DNA of 9,001 nucleotides from an uncultured Moraxella sp. (GTDB lineage: Bacteria; Pseudomonadota; Gammaproteobacteria; Pseudomonadales; Moraxellaceae). Position numbers and translations under genes: made by a program. The notes beneath the pieces are model-generated. The model did not search any database, had not been told where the DNA came from, and was given only the letters and a program-made list of their open reading frames with translations. The DNA is taken from contig CALTTE010000073.1 in NCBI GenBank assembly GCA_943908405.1, forward strand, positions 1-9,001. The letters are read 5' to 3'. Below are positions 1-6,253 of the stretch, in pieces (within the stretch, counting starts at the first letter, position 1; every line of letters begins with the position of its first letter).

Positions 1-139
1 TGTTGGCTTGGGTGTTGGGGGCTTGTCCAAATTCGGTGGGCGATGATGAAAAAATTTTGCTTTGGGTATTTAGCTGGCAATGAATCTCAAGTCCAATGAC
101 AACTTCATAGCCGTCAATTAGGGGGGCTTTGTGGGTCAT
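1..139 (-). CDS. gatB: GatB N-terminus: Asp/Glu-tRNA amidotransferase subunit B, partial
   Basis: This is the first 46 codons of gatB; the rest lies beyond the left edge. GatB binds the misacylated Glu-tRNA(Gln) or Asp-tRNA(Asn), activates the carboxyl group with ATP, and receives ammonia from GatA, so the cytoplasmic GatCAB complex makes Gln-tRNA(Gln) or Asn-tRNA(Asn). The visible peptide contains YEVVIGLEIHCQLNTQSKIF near residues 11-30 and then a FGQAPNTQAN segment. These match the highly conserved GatB start, which usually has V where this protein has C in LEIHCQL. The ATG at 139 is preceded by AGGAAA with about 5 bases of spacing. The gene lies 164 bp downstream of gatA on the same strand. 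Which tRNA is the substrate cannot be told from this window. Confidence 0.95.
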   Translation of the reverse strand, partial: MTHKAPLIDGYEVVIGLEIHCQLNTQSKIFSSSPTEFGQAPNTQAN

Positions 140-196
140 AGTATTTCCTATTGGTAAAATTATTAAAATTGGTTATGAATGAATATTGATGTCTTG

Positions 197-224
197 ACGA
201 TTGGTATTAAACGATTGGTAATAA
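197..224. repeat. 14-bp tandem duplication, two copies
   Basis: ACGATTGGTATTAA (197-210) is followed directly by ACGATTGGTAATAA (211-224), with one mismatch. It lies in the gatA-gatB spacer and looks like a slippage duplication. It is one of several short tandem duplications in this window. Confidence 0.85.
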
Positions 225-263
225 CAGCCAAAGCACCGTATCCAATGGACTGGCTAGCGTGTG

Positions 264-282
264 GTTTTTTAACTTAAAAAAC
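264..282. terminator. AT-rich palindrome just after gatA
   Basis: GTTTTTTAA and TTAAAAAAC form 9-base arms around a single central base, starting 22 bases past the gatA stop codon. RNA from either strand could form an 8-bp stem with a 3-base loop. It has one G-C pair and no separate U-tract after it, so it may be a weak terminator, a 3' end stabiliser, or nothing. Confidence 0.25.
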
Positions 283-303
283 AACTTATTTTTCAGCCAT
301 AGG

Positions 304-1782
304 TTATTTTTCCGCCACAGGCGACAACTTTTTATGCCAATCGGTTGTCTCTTGATACGCATCGGCGACCATAAACAACCTATCTTCTTGCCAATGATTG
401 CCAATCAACTGCAAACCCACAGGCAAGCGATTGCTATCAAAACCCACAGGGTGCGACAAAGCAGGCAGTCCTGCCAAATTCACCCCAATGGTATACACAT
501 CGCCCATATAAATCTCACTGGGGCTAAGACTTGTCCCAATGGCATAAGCACTGGTTGGCGCGGTGGGCGTGGCAATCACATCGCAACGCTCAAATGCCTT
601 CACAAAATCATCACGAATCAAACGGCGAACCTTTTGAGCCTTAATATAATACGCATCAAAATACCCAGCCGACAACGCATACGTTCCCATCAAAATCCGC
701 CGCTGCACCTCATCACCAAACCCTTCCGAGCGTGAACGAGTGTACAAATCGTGTAAATCCTTGGGGTCATCACAGCGATAACCATAACGCACACCATCAA
801 AACGAGACAAATTAGAAGATGCCTCAGCGGGGGCAAGCAAATAATAAGTCGCCAGCGTAATCTTAGGCTTGGTCAAATGCACATCCACCAACACCGCCCC
901 CAAAGCCTCATACTGCTTTAACGACGCATCAATCAGCGATTTGACCTCCTCATTTAACCCATCGGCAAAATATTCTTGCGGTACACCGATTTTTAAACCT
1001 TTCAGCGACTTATCGCCCATTGTTGCCGTACTATTAACCCAATCTGGCACTTGTCTGTCAACACAAGTAGAATCCTTAGGGTCAAACCCTGCCATCGCTT
1101 GCAATAAATAAGCACAATCTTTAGCCGACCGCCCAAACGTCCCTGCTTGGTCAAAGCTTGACGCATAAGCAATCATACCAAAACGAGACACACGCCCATA
1201 AGTGGGCTTAATGCCCGTCGAACCACAAAAAGACGCAGGTTGGCGAATTGAACCGCCTGTGTCCGAGCCTGTCGCCACAGGCACAAAGCCCGATGCCACC
1301 GCCGCTGCCGACCCGCCAGACGAACCCCCTGGCACACGGCTTAAATCCCAAGGATTATGCACCGCCCCAAAATACGAGCTTTCATTATCCGACCCCATGG
1401 CAAATTCGTCCATATTGGTTTTGCCAAGACAGACAAAGCCAGCATTGGCAACATTTTGAACCACCGTGGCATCATAGGGCGAGACAAAATTGGCAAGCAT
1501 TTTTGAGCCAGCACTGGTCAAAACGCCTTGGGTGCAAAGGTTGTCTTTGTGTGCCATTGGCACGCCAAGTAGGGGGCGGTTGTCGCCGTCTGCACGCAGT
1601 TTGTCGGCGGTTTTGGCGTGTTCTAATGCCAGCTCTGGCGTAACCGTGATAAAGCTATTTACCGCTTTGTCGTGGGTTGCGATACGGTCTAAAAAATGCT
1701 GGGTCAATTCAACCGAGCTAAATTGTTTGTTTTGAAGACCGTCTGATAGGGCTTTAACGGATAATTGATGTAAATTTGACAT
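304..1782 (-). CDS. gatA: GatA: tRNA amidotransferase glutaminase subunit A
   Basis: A full-length 492-residue GatA, the amidase-family subunit that hydrolyses glutamine and channels ammonia to GatB in the cytoplasmic GatCAB complex. The amidase-signature Ser-cisSer-Lys triad is complete: Lys79 in GVPMAHKD, Ser154 in the glycine/serine-rich PGGSSGGSAAAVASG motif, and Ser178 in GSDTGGSIRQPA. These positions equal those of well-studied bacterial GatA proteins. The C-terminal LPVGLQLIG segment typical of the family is present near residue 450. The ATG at 1782 follows an AAAGAGAAA stretch like the one before gatC. It lies 36 bp after the broken membrane-protein gene on the same strand and is probably cotranscribed with gatC and gatB. 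Identification is firm; tRNA specificity (Gln, Asn or both) is not visible. Confidence 0.98.
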   Translation of the reverse strand: MSNLHQLSVKALSDGLQNKQFSSVELTQHFLDRIATHDKAVNSFITVTPELALEHAKTADKLRADGDNRPLLGVPMAHKDNLCTQGVLTSAGSKMLANFVSPYDATVVQNVANAGFVCLGKTNMDEFAMGSDNESSYFGAVHNPWDLSRVPGGSSGGSAAAVASGFVPVATGSDTGGSIRQPASFCGSTGIKPTYGRVSRFGMIAYASSFDQAGTFGRSAKDCAYLLQAMAGFDPKDSTCVDRQVPDWVNSTATMGDKSLKGLKIGVPQEYFADGLNEEVKSLIDASLKQYEALGAVLVDVHLTKPKITLATYYLLAPAEASSNLSRFDGVRYGYRCDDPKDLHDLYTRSRSEGFGDEVQRRILMGTYALSAGYFDAYYIKAQKVRRLIRDDFVKAFERCDVIATPTAPTSAYAIGTSLSPSEIYMGDVYTIGVNLAGLPALSHPVGFDSNRLPVGLQLIGNHWQEDRLFMVADAYQETTDWHKKLSPVAEK

Positions 1783-1818
1783 TAAAATTTCTCTTTTGAT
1801 TTTGGTTAATTAGTTTAG

Positions 1819-2354
1819 TTAAGGGCAATCAGCCATACCTTGAATTTCAGTTTCAAAGGTGACTGAATTATTTTCATTCATCACTTTAATATAAGTATCT
1901 AAATTCTGTTCTATCAAAGGTTTAAACATACTCGTTCCACAATAATATTTCATAACTTGCATATTTTGAGAAGGATTTGCACCTTGTAATACTACATCTA
2001 AATTAATTTGATGATTTGCATGACTAATTGAAGTAACTTTCAACTTTTTTGAAATACTTTGAATGGGTAGTTGAGCTTGTAAATTGGATACAATTTTGTC
2101 AGTATAATTTGGGTCGTATTCTTTTTTCTCAAAACGAGGCACAACAAGCGTTTCACTAGCTGATTCTTTGTTATAGTAACTTCTTTGTCAGATTTACCAT
2201 CAAAAAAACTATAAATAAGACCAATGACTATCAAAATTCCCATCCATTTAACCCTACGGAATATAACATCACCAATAGTATATCCTTCAGGATTGAGATG
2301 TTTTTCAAGTGTATCATGGGTTTTCTGATATCTCGATTTATCTTGGTTTGACAT
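1819..2354 (-). pseudogene. Frameshifted single-pass membrane protein gene, function unknown
   Basis: Two overlapping reading frames look like halves of one gene. The first starts at ATG 2354 after a good AAGGA ribosome site and encodes MSNQDKSRYQ, a charged stretch, then a membrane segment near residues 37-51 (WMGILIVIGLIYSFF). After about residue 63 (EVTITK) its tail looks unnatural. The other frame continues sensibly (ESASETLVVPRFEKKEYDPNYT) to a TAA at 1819, with a segment YYCGTSMFKPLIEQN near the end. Adding one base, for instance to the AAA read at 2169-2167, joins them into a 178-residue protein: a short cytoplasmic start, one membrane helix and an outside domain of about 125 residues. 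I recognise no family. The one-cysteine C-terminal layout loosely recalls small envelope proteins, but that is only an impression. The missing base may be a real mutation or an assembly error. The gene is visibly AT-richer than gatA and gatC. Confidence 0.6.
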
Positions 2355-2397
2355 AATAATTCCTTGAAATGGGGCATAAAAAGCACCCTACAAATTC

Positions 2398-2403
2398 ATT
2401 ATA
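2398..2403 (-). promoter_or_regulatory. Possible -10 box upstream of the frameshifted gene
   Basis: On the minus strand, TATAAT sits 44 bases upstream of the ATG at 2354, just past the stop of the preceding small gene. No good -35 lies at 16-18 bases (CGATTG at 16, TTCGAT at 18). It may be a weak internal promoter or chance in AT-rich DNA. Confidence 0.25.
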
Positions 2404-2407
2404 AGCC

Positions 2408-2668
2408 TTAAGCAAATAACAATCGAAGCATGCTGTTCATGCGTTCGATGTCTTTTGGGCTAGAATGTTCGTTAATAAGTTGCACGACATCTTTATCAAA
2501 AATACTCAAATCTTGCACTTGATTTGCCAAATGTTCACGGCGTTTTTGTTGCAGTTTTGCAAGTGCAGGCACTTGGGATACAGGTTTGGCATTACTAAAA
2601 TCCCAGTTTTGGTAATGGTCGCTATCCCACTCAAAACACAATCCATCAATTTGCCTAACCACATTCAT
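2408..2668 (-). CDS. Small hypothetical protein inside the gat operon
   Basis: An 86-residue protein of unknown function, encoded directly after gatC. It could also start at the GTG at 2677, which overlaps the gatC stop as GTGA and would suggest translational coupling. I prefer the ATG at 2668, which has a weak GAG about 8 bases upstream. No signal peptide or membrane segment is visible. The start is aromatic and acidic (GLCFEWDSDHYQNWDF near residues 9-24), the middle is rich in Lys, Gln and Arg (KLQQKRREHLANQ), and the end looks helical (SPKDIERMNSMLRLLFA). It is probably a small soluble protein. Its position makes it cotranscribed with gatC and gatA, but a link to tRNA amidation is only inferred from location. 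I do not recognise a family. Confidence 0.65.
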   Translation of the reverse strand: MNVVRQIDGLCFEWDSDHYQNWDFSNAKPVSQVPALAKLQQKRREHLANQVQDLSIFDKDVVQLINEHSSPKDIERMNSMLRLLFA

Positions 2669-2673
2669 AGCAA

Positions 2674-2982
2674 TCACTCAATCACTTGTGGCACAAGATA
2701 CAACCCCTCTGCCACGCTGGGAGCAACCGACTGATTTTTTTCACGCTCAATATTGCCATCAGCCACATCATCACGCAACCGTTGGCTCATATCGTGAACA
2801 TTGGTCAAAGGAGCGACACCATCGGTATCCACCTCCGCCAAAATATCCATCATCGTCAAAATTTTACCAATATCTTTGGCGTAATTATCGGCACAATCGG
2901 CGTCTAGCTTTAGGCGGGCGAGTTTTGCAGTTTGTAAAATGGTCTCACCGCAAAAGACATCATCTTGGGTACAATCGGTCAT
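2674..2982 (-). CDS. gatC: GatC: tRNA amidotransferase subunit C
   Basis: A 102-residue GatC, the small subunit that wraps around GatA and stabilises the GatA-GatB complex. The family pattern is clear: ILQTAKLARLKLDAD near residues 15-29, a central helix with ILTMMDILAEVDTDGVAPLTNV (about 41-62), LRDDV near 69-73, and the typical end AEGLYLVPQVIE. The ATG at 2982 is preceded by AAAGAGAAAC, similar to the site before gatA. It is the first gene of the minus-strand operon and diverges from mreB across a 509-bp spacer. I found no convincing promoter. A weak extended -10 (TGTTATACC, box at 3062-3057) lacks a good -35. The next gene follows at once. Confidence 0.96.
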   Translation of the reverse strand: MTDCTQDDVFCGETILQTAKLARLKLDADCADNYAKDIGKILTMMDILAEVDTDGVAPLTNVHDMSQRLRDDVADGNIEREKNQSVAPSVAEGLYLVPQVIE

Positions 2983-3073
2983 AGTTTCTCTTTTTTAAAT
3001 TAAGTGTTAGTAAATTAATTGTTAGTTTAATTAAATGTTAATGGGCATAGTTAATAGGTATAACAGTTTCTGG

Positions 3074-3103
3074 GTGTTTGGATTTTGAGTGTTTGGGTTT
3101 TGA
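3074..3103. repeat. 15-bp tandem duplication, two copies
   Basis: GTGTTTGGATTTTGA (3074-3088) is followed directly by GTGTTTGGGTTTTGA (3089-3103), with one mismatch. It is noncoding. Confidence 0.85.
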
Positions 3104-3128
3104 ATGCTTTATGCTTGCTTGGTAAACA

Positions 3129-3198
3129 TTTTAACATAAGTCATCTTTTAACATAAGACATTTTAGCACAAGCAATGCTTTTTAGCACAGGCAATGCT
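3129..3198. repeat. Four-unit degenerate repeat array, 17- and 19-bp units
   Basis: Two 17-bp units beginning TTTTAACATAAG (3129 and 3146) are followed by two 19-bp units, TTTTAGCACAAGCAATGCT (3161-3179) and TTTTAGCACAGGCAATGCT (3180-3198). The last pair differs at one base. All four units share TTTTARCAYAAG or a one-base variant, suggesting two rounds of duplication from one ancestral unit. On the minus strand the 19-bp units contain TGCTAAAA, which resembles an extended -10, but I cannot show promoter activity. There is no spacer pattern like a CRISPR array. Confidence 0.85.
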
Positions 3199-3320
3199 TT
3201 CAAGACAACGTTTGGTGGTTTAGTGGCTTTGTATTTTAGCCATCTTATCATTCAACCATTCTTATTACTCAACCATAAAATTTAACCCAGTTTATACAAA
3301 GTCGGCTGTTAGGCTTTGAT

Positions 3321-3356
3321 AAACCCATCAAGGTTAGGTTTAACAAACCCATCAAG
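3321..3356. repeat. 12-bp direct repeat, 24-bp period
   Basis: AAACCCATCAAG occurs at 3321-3332 and again at 3345-3356, each near a TTAGG-containing stretch. It lies about 135 bases upstream of the mreB start. It could be a pair of binding sites upstream of the promoter or another remnant of duplication. Confidence 0.7.
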
Positions 3357-3425
3357 ATTGTTTGTTAGGTTTTATTGTTTGGCTGGATTTGGGCGGTAAC
3401 TTTTTAAAACTGCTAATCAAAATTT

Positions 3426-3454
3426 TTGTTGCTTTTGCTAAAATATGCTATTAT
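3426..3454 (+). promoter_or_regulatory. Likely mreB promoter, extended -10
   Basis: TTGTTG (3426-3431) is followed after 17 bases by TATTAT (3449-3454), preceded by TGC to make an extended -10. Transcription would start near 3461, leaving a leader of about 30 bases before the mreB ATG. A second perfect TATAAT at 3468-3473 lacks a -35 at proper distance and would leave a leader of only about 12 bases. Confidence 0.45.
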
Positions 3455-3491
3455 AAGCAATTTGCTTTATAATAATTTTTTGGATACGCCG

Positions 3492-4523
3492 ATGAATTTG
3501 TTTGGATTTTTATCAACCAATATTGCCATTGATTTAGGCACTGCCAATACTTTGATTTATGTACCCAATAAAGGCGTGGTGCTTGACGAGCCAACCGTGG
3601 TCGCCTTGCGTAGCAACCGCACGCAAAATCCCACTGTGGCAGCCGTTGGCTTGGATGCCAAGCAAATGCTTGGGCGAACCCCTGATAACATCACCGCCAT
3701 TCGCCCTTTAAAAGATGGGGTGATTGCTGATTATGAAGTTACCGAAGAGATGTTAAAGCACTTTATCAAAAAGGTGAAAGTCAAGCGTTTTTTGGCAGAC
3801 CCCAATATTGTCGTTTGCGTCCCTTGTCGCTCAACCCAATTTGAACGCCGTGCCATTAAAGAAGCGGTGGAGCACGCTGGGGCAAATATTGTGCGTTTGA
3901 TTGAAGAGCCGATGGCGGCAGCACTTGGGGCAGGATTGCCTGTCCACGATGCCAGTGGGTCAATGGTGGTGGATATTGGCGGCGGCACAAGCGAGATTGC
4001 GGTCATTGCCTTATCAGGCTGTGTTTATGCCGATTCGTTGATGGTGGGCGGTGATAAATTTGATGATGCCATTATCAATCACGTCAAAAAAACGCACGGC
4101 TGTTTTATTGGCGAAACCACCGCCGAGCGTATCAAAAAAGAAGTGGGTGCTGCCATTGATGATGGGGAGTTATTAGAGGTTGAGGTGCGTGGTCGCAGTA
4201 TGGCAGAAGGCGTGCCAAAAACATTTACCGTCAATTCAAAAGAAATTCAGCAAGCACTGGCAGAGCCTGTGGCAGATATTATTGCTGCGGTCAAAAAAGC
4301 CCTTGAAGAGACCCCACCTGAGTTGTCATCAGACATTGCTGAGCGAGGGATTATGCTGACAGGGGGCGGGGCTTTGTTGCGTAATTTAGACCGCTTACTG
4401 TCCAAAGAAACGGGACTACCTGTTGCGGTGGCTGAAGACCCATTGACTTGTGTGAGCCGTGGTGGTGGCAAGGCGTTGGATTTTATCAATAACAAAAGTT
4501 TGAATGTGATTTTTGTGGGTTAG
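3492..4523 (+). CDS. mreB: MreB: rod-shape-determining actin homologue
   Basis: A 343-residue MreB, close to the usual 347. MreB polymerises with ATP on the inner face of the membrane and steers the elongation complex that inserts sidewall peptidoglycan. The actin-fold nucleotide motifs are all present: IAIDLGTANTLIY near residues 11-23 (Asp14), the EEP of RLIEEPMAAALGAG (Glu139 region), DIGGGTSEIAVI at 161-172, and LTGGGALLRNLD near 289-300. The short hydrophobic start MNLFGFLS could serve as the membrane-binding helix. I chose the ATG at 3492 because the protein then begins just before the conserved IAIDLGTAN. Upstream codons from a TTG at 3426 have no family resemblance and overlap the promoter. 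The ribosome site is weak (GGA about 7 bases upstream). It heads the mreBCD-maf-rng group, though mreC is 408 bp away. Confidence 0.97.
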   Translation: MNLFGFLSTNIAIDLGTANTLIYVPNKGVVLDEPTVVALRSNRTQNPTVAAVGLDAKQMLGRTPDNITAIRPLKDGVIADYEVTEEMLKHFIKKVKVKRFLADPNIVVCVPCRSTQFERRAIKEAVEHAGANIVRLIEEPMAAALGAGLPVHDASGSMVVDIGGGTSEIAVIALSGCVYADSLMVGGDKFDDAIINHVKKTHGCFIGETTAERIKKEVGAAIDDGELLEVEVRGRSMAEGVPKTFTVNSKEIQQALAEPVADIIAAVKKALEETPPELSSDIAERGIMLTGGGALLRNLDRLLSKETGLPVAVAEDPLTCVSRGGGKALDFINNKSLNVIFVG

Positions 4524-4549
4524 CTTGTCTGTGGTGTGATTGATTTTAC

Positions 4550-4577
4550 AAGTTTTATAAGTTTTATAGGTTTTTAT
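4550..4577. repeat. 9-bp tandem repeat, three degenerate copies
   Basis: AAGTTTTAT (4550-4558), AAGTTTTAT (4559-4567) and AGGTTTTTAT (4568-4577) follow one another shortly after the mreB stop codon. Confidence 0.75.
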
Positions 4578-4582
4578 AAGTC

Positions 4583-4602
4583 GCTAATTTTTAGCTTGTT
4601 TT
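4583..4602 (+). terminator. Weak hairpin after mreB
   Basis: GCTAA and TTAGC flank a 3-base loop and are followed by TTGTTTT. The 5-bp stem is short for an intrinsic terminator, so at most partial termination downstream of mreB is expected. Confidence 0.25.
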
Positions 4603-4752
4603 AATGTCGCTGGTATTTGGTTGCATTGTCGTGTAGATACAAATAAATCGCCAAACAACAATCAAATTAGCTGATAAATCAACTTATTAAGTAAATTAAC
4701 TCATTTAAGTTGACTTATTAAATCAATTATCACCAAATTTATTGTGATTAAA

Positions 4753-4818
4753 TGCTTATTTAATGAGTTTAATTAAGTTTAAGCACTTAAATAAGCACCT
4801 AAGTTTAAGTGCTTAAAC
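4753..4818. repeat. Overlapping, mutually exclusive perfect inverted repeats
   Basis: Two perfect inverted repeats share bases. TGCTTATTTAA (4753-4763) pairs with TTAAATAAGCA (4787-4797), 11 bp. GTTTAAGCACTTAAA (4777-4791) pairs with TTTAAGTGCTTAAAC (4804-4818), 15 bp with a 12-base gap. Because 4787-4791 belong to both, the two stems cannot form together. Each 14-base core of the longer repeat is itself almost palindromic. In RNA this could form alternative hairpins in the mreB-mreC spacer; in DNA it could be a paired binding site. Function unknown. Confidence 0.7.
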
Positions 4819-4838
4819 AAGTTTACACACTTAAAAAA

Positions 4839-4859
4839 GTTTAAAAAGCCTTTTTAAAC
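4839..4859. repeat. Perfect 10-bp inverted repeat upstream of mreC
   Basis: GTTTAAAAAG (4839-4848) and CTTTTTAAAC (4850-4859) are perfect arms around one central base, ending 72 bases before the mreC start. A partial echo, ACCTTTTTAAAT, follows at about 4863. It could act as a hairpin (9-bp stem, GCC loop) or an operator. Confidence 0.75.
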
Positions 4860-4931
4860 AAAACCTTTTTAAATATTAAATAAGCCTTGAAAATAAGCTC
4901 CTAACTAACAACAAAAAAGACCCATCGCCTT

Positions 4932-5771
4932 ATGTCTGTTAATTTTGCCAATAAATCATTTTCTTTAGCAAAAACCACAGCGTTTTTGTTGGTGGCATTG
5001 GTTTTGATTGTCTTGGACAGTAAAAATCCGCATTGGTTTGCCCCCATTCGTGCTGTATCACACGCTGCAATGCAGCCAATTTATGAATGGTCGCTTGTTC
5101 CCACAGGGGCGATGCACTGGGCAGAAGGCATAAGTCAAAGCAAAGAAGCTTTACGCCGTGAAAATATTCGCTTACAAACCGAGCTAATGCAAACCCAAGC
5201 ACGACTGCAAAATCAAGCTTATTTGTTGGCACAAAATGCACGGCTTAAAGGGGTATTAAATACGACCACAAGCGATAAATTTGAGATGGTGTTGGCACAA
5301 GTGATTGGCACCGATACCAACCCGTTAAAACAAATTGTGGTGTTAAATAAAGGCATCAATGATGGTGTGCAAATCGGACAAACGGTCATTGATGAAAATG
5401 GCATTGTTGGGCAAATTATTAATGCCTATGCAAACACTAGCCGATTGCTTTTGATTACCGATGAACAACAATCGGTGGCGGTAACCATCGCTAGAACAGG
5501 ACAGCGAGCAATGGTAACGGGCGGTGGGCGTATTGATGAATTAAGTTTGGATTATATCTTTAAGACCGCCGATGTGCTAGAGGGCGATGTGCTAATTTCA
5601 TCAGGACTTGGTGGACGCATACCTGCAGGCTATAATGTGGGTGTGGTCAGTAGTATTGACACCACAAGAAGCGATGATTTTGCAGGTATTAGTGTTACCC
5701 CTGCTGCTAATTTATTAAATAGCAGTTATGTTTTGATTTTGCAAGACAAGTCATTGTTATCTCACCGATGA
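4932..5771 (+). CDS. mreC: MreC: rod-shape-determining membrane protein
   Basis: A 279-residue MreC, the inner-membrane protein whose periplasmic part bridges cytoplasmic MreB/MreD and the peptidoglycan synthases of the elongation complex. The layout is typical: a short cytoplasmic start, one membrane helix near residues 14-29 (AKTTAFLLVALVLIVL), a coiled coil near 68-108 (SKEALRRENIRLQTEL and on), then two beta domains. Family motifs include VVLNKGINDGVQIGQTVID (136-154), GIVGQI (157-162) and SSGLGGRIPAGYNVGVV (223-239). It lacks the long C-terminal tail of E. coli MreC (367 residues). The ATG at 4932 has no good ribosome site; AAAAAAGA lies about 10 bases away. Its stop overlaps the mreD start as ATGA, so the two are translationally coupled. 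Confidence 0.96.
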   Translation: MSVNFANKSFSLAKTTAFLLVALVLIVLDSKNPHWFAPIRAVSHAAMQPIYEWSLVPTGAMHWAEGISQSKEALRRENIRLQTELMQTQARLQNQAYLLAQNARLKGVLNTTTSDKFEMVLAQVIGTDTNPLKQIVVLNKGINDGVQIGQTVIDENGIVGQIINAYANTSRLLLITDEQQSVAVTIARTGQRAMVTGGGRIDELSLDYIFKTADVLEGDVLISSGLGGRIPAGYNVGVVSSIDTTRSDDFAGISVTPAANLLNSSYVLILQDKSLLSHR

Positions 5772-6253
5772 AGCGATTTTTACCGACATTGGGTGTTGGG
5801 CTAAGTTTTATTGTGGCATCAACCATCAACATCTACCCTGTGAATTTTGTGTTGGCACAATATCGCCCAATGATATTGCCTATGGTGCTTATTTTTTGGA
5901 CAATCTATCAACCCAAAAAAATAGGCGTAGCAAGTGCCTTTTTTGTAGGGCTTGTGTCTGATTTATTGCTGGATACGCATTTGGGCTATCAGGCCTTTTG
6001 TGCGATTTTTATGGTGGTTGGTATACAATTTTTGATGGGTTATACCAAACGCCCCACTTTTGTATCGGCGTGGATTGTGGCATTGGCAGCCTTATTGTTG
6101 TATCGCAGCTTGCTTTGGTTGTTGCAATCGTTTGGTCGTAGTGGCTTTGATTTGACAGGGGCAGGGGCGTTAATGGTTAGTTTATTTACTTTTCCCTTGC
6201 TGTGGGCGGTATTAATTTGGTTGATGCCAAAGTTTAATATGAGCATTGATTGA
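5768..6253 (+). CDS. mreD: MreD: rod-shape-determining membrane protein
   Basis: A 161-residue integral inner-membrane protein of the MreD family, a partner of MreC in the elongation complex. About five to six hydrophobic segments are visible, roughly at residues 5-28, 34-47, 53-69, 73-92, 98-119 and 131-152. The family pattern is present in IYQPKKIGVASAFFVGLVSDLLLDTHLG, residues 46-73, with the usual P, G, GL and DLL spacing. Length is normal (E. coli 162). The ATG at 5768 overlaps the TGA of mreC, so expression is probably coupled to mreC. Identification rests on position and pattern together, since MreD sequences diverge strongly. Confidence 0.95.
   Translation: MKRFLPTLGVGLSFIVASTINIYPVNFVLAQYRPMILPMVLIFWTIYQPKKIGVASAFFVGLVSDLLLDTHLGYQAFCAIFMVVGIQFLMGYTKRPTFVSAWIVALAALLLYRSLLWLLQSFGRSGFDLTGAGALMVSLFTFPLLWAVLIWLMPKFNMSID

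Larger units (their letters stand above)
140..303 (-). other. gatA-gatB spacer with tandem repeat and palindrome
   Basis: The 164-bp spacer between gatA and gatB holds no gene. It contains a 14-bp tandem duplication (197-224) and a near-perfect palindrome (264-282). Read on the minus strand there is a weak promoter-like pair, TTGGCT, 16 bases, TAATAC, which could give gatB extra transcription. The -10-like part lies inside the repeat, so I give it little weight. Confidence 0.5.
2983..3491. other. Divergent gatC-mreB spacer made of short repeats
   Basis: This 509-bp region carries no credible gene. It must hold the start signals for both the gat operon (leftward) and mreB (rightward). Much of it consists of short direct repeats: a 15-bp tandem pair (3074-3103), a 17-bp pair and a 19-bp pair forming one array (3129-3198), TCAACCAT repeated 17 bases apart (3252, 3269), and AAACCCATCAAG repeated 24 bases apart (3321, 3345). 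The last 65 bases hold the best mreB promoter candidate. Confidence 0.7.
4524..4931. other. Long AT-rich mreB-mreC spacer rich in palindromes
   Basis: A 408-bp stretch without a credible gene separates mreB from mreC, which in most relatives lie much closer together. It starts with a 9-bp tandem repeat and a small hairpin. From about 4679 onward it is dominated by TTAAG/CTTAA words arranged as several perfect inverted repeats (listed separately). I found no convincing promoter for mreC and no clear strong terminator for mreB, so whether mreB and mreC are cotranscribed is open. Confidence 0.65.

Noticed and set aside
259..735. A 158-codon plus-strand open frame opposite gatA
   Set aside because: It lies mostly antisense to the firmly identified gatA, reads as an unlikely composition rich in His, Ile and Arg, and has no ribosome site. 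It is a shadow of gatA coding.
1585..1594. GCCGTCTGCA, one base from the Neisseria DNA uptake word GCCGTCTGAA
   Set aside because: A single inexact copy within conserved gatA coding, with no second copy seen. Chance is the simplest explanation.
2202..2208. A7/T7 run as a programmed -1 frameshift site joining the two frames of the membrane protein gene
   Set aside because: A -1 slip there runs straight into TGA in the new frame, and further stops follow at 2194-2196 and 2188-2190. The frame change must lie after these, where I see no good slippery heptamer.
3129..3198. CRISPR-like repeat array
   Set aside because: Units are only 17-19 bp, adjoin without unique spacers, and no cas genes are near. 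They are plain tandem duplications.
3426..3491. Extended mreB start at the TTG at 3426
   Set aside because: The extra 22 residues have no MreB counterpart, there is no ribosome site, and the stretch overlaps the likely promoter. The ATG at 3492 gives the normal length.
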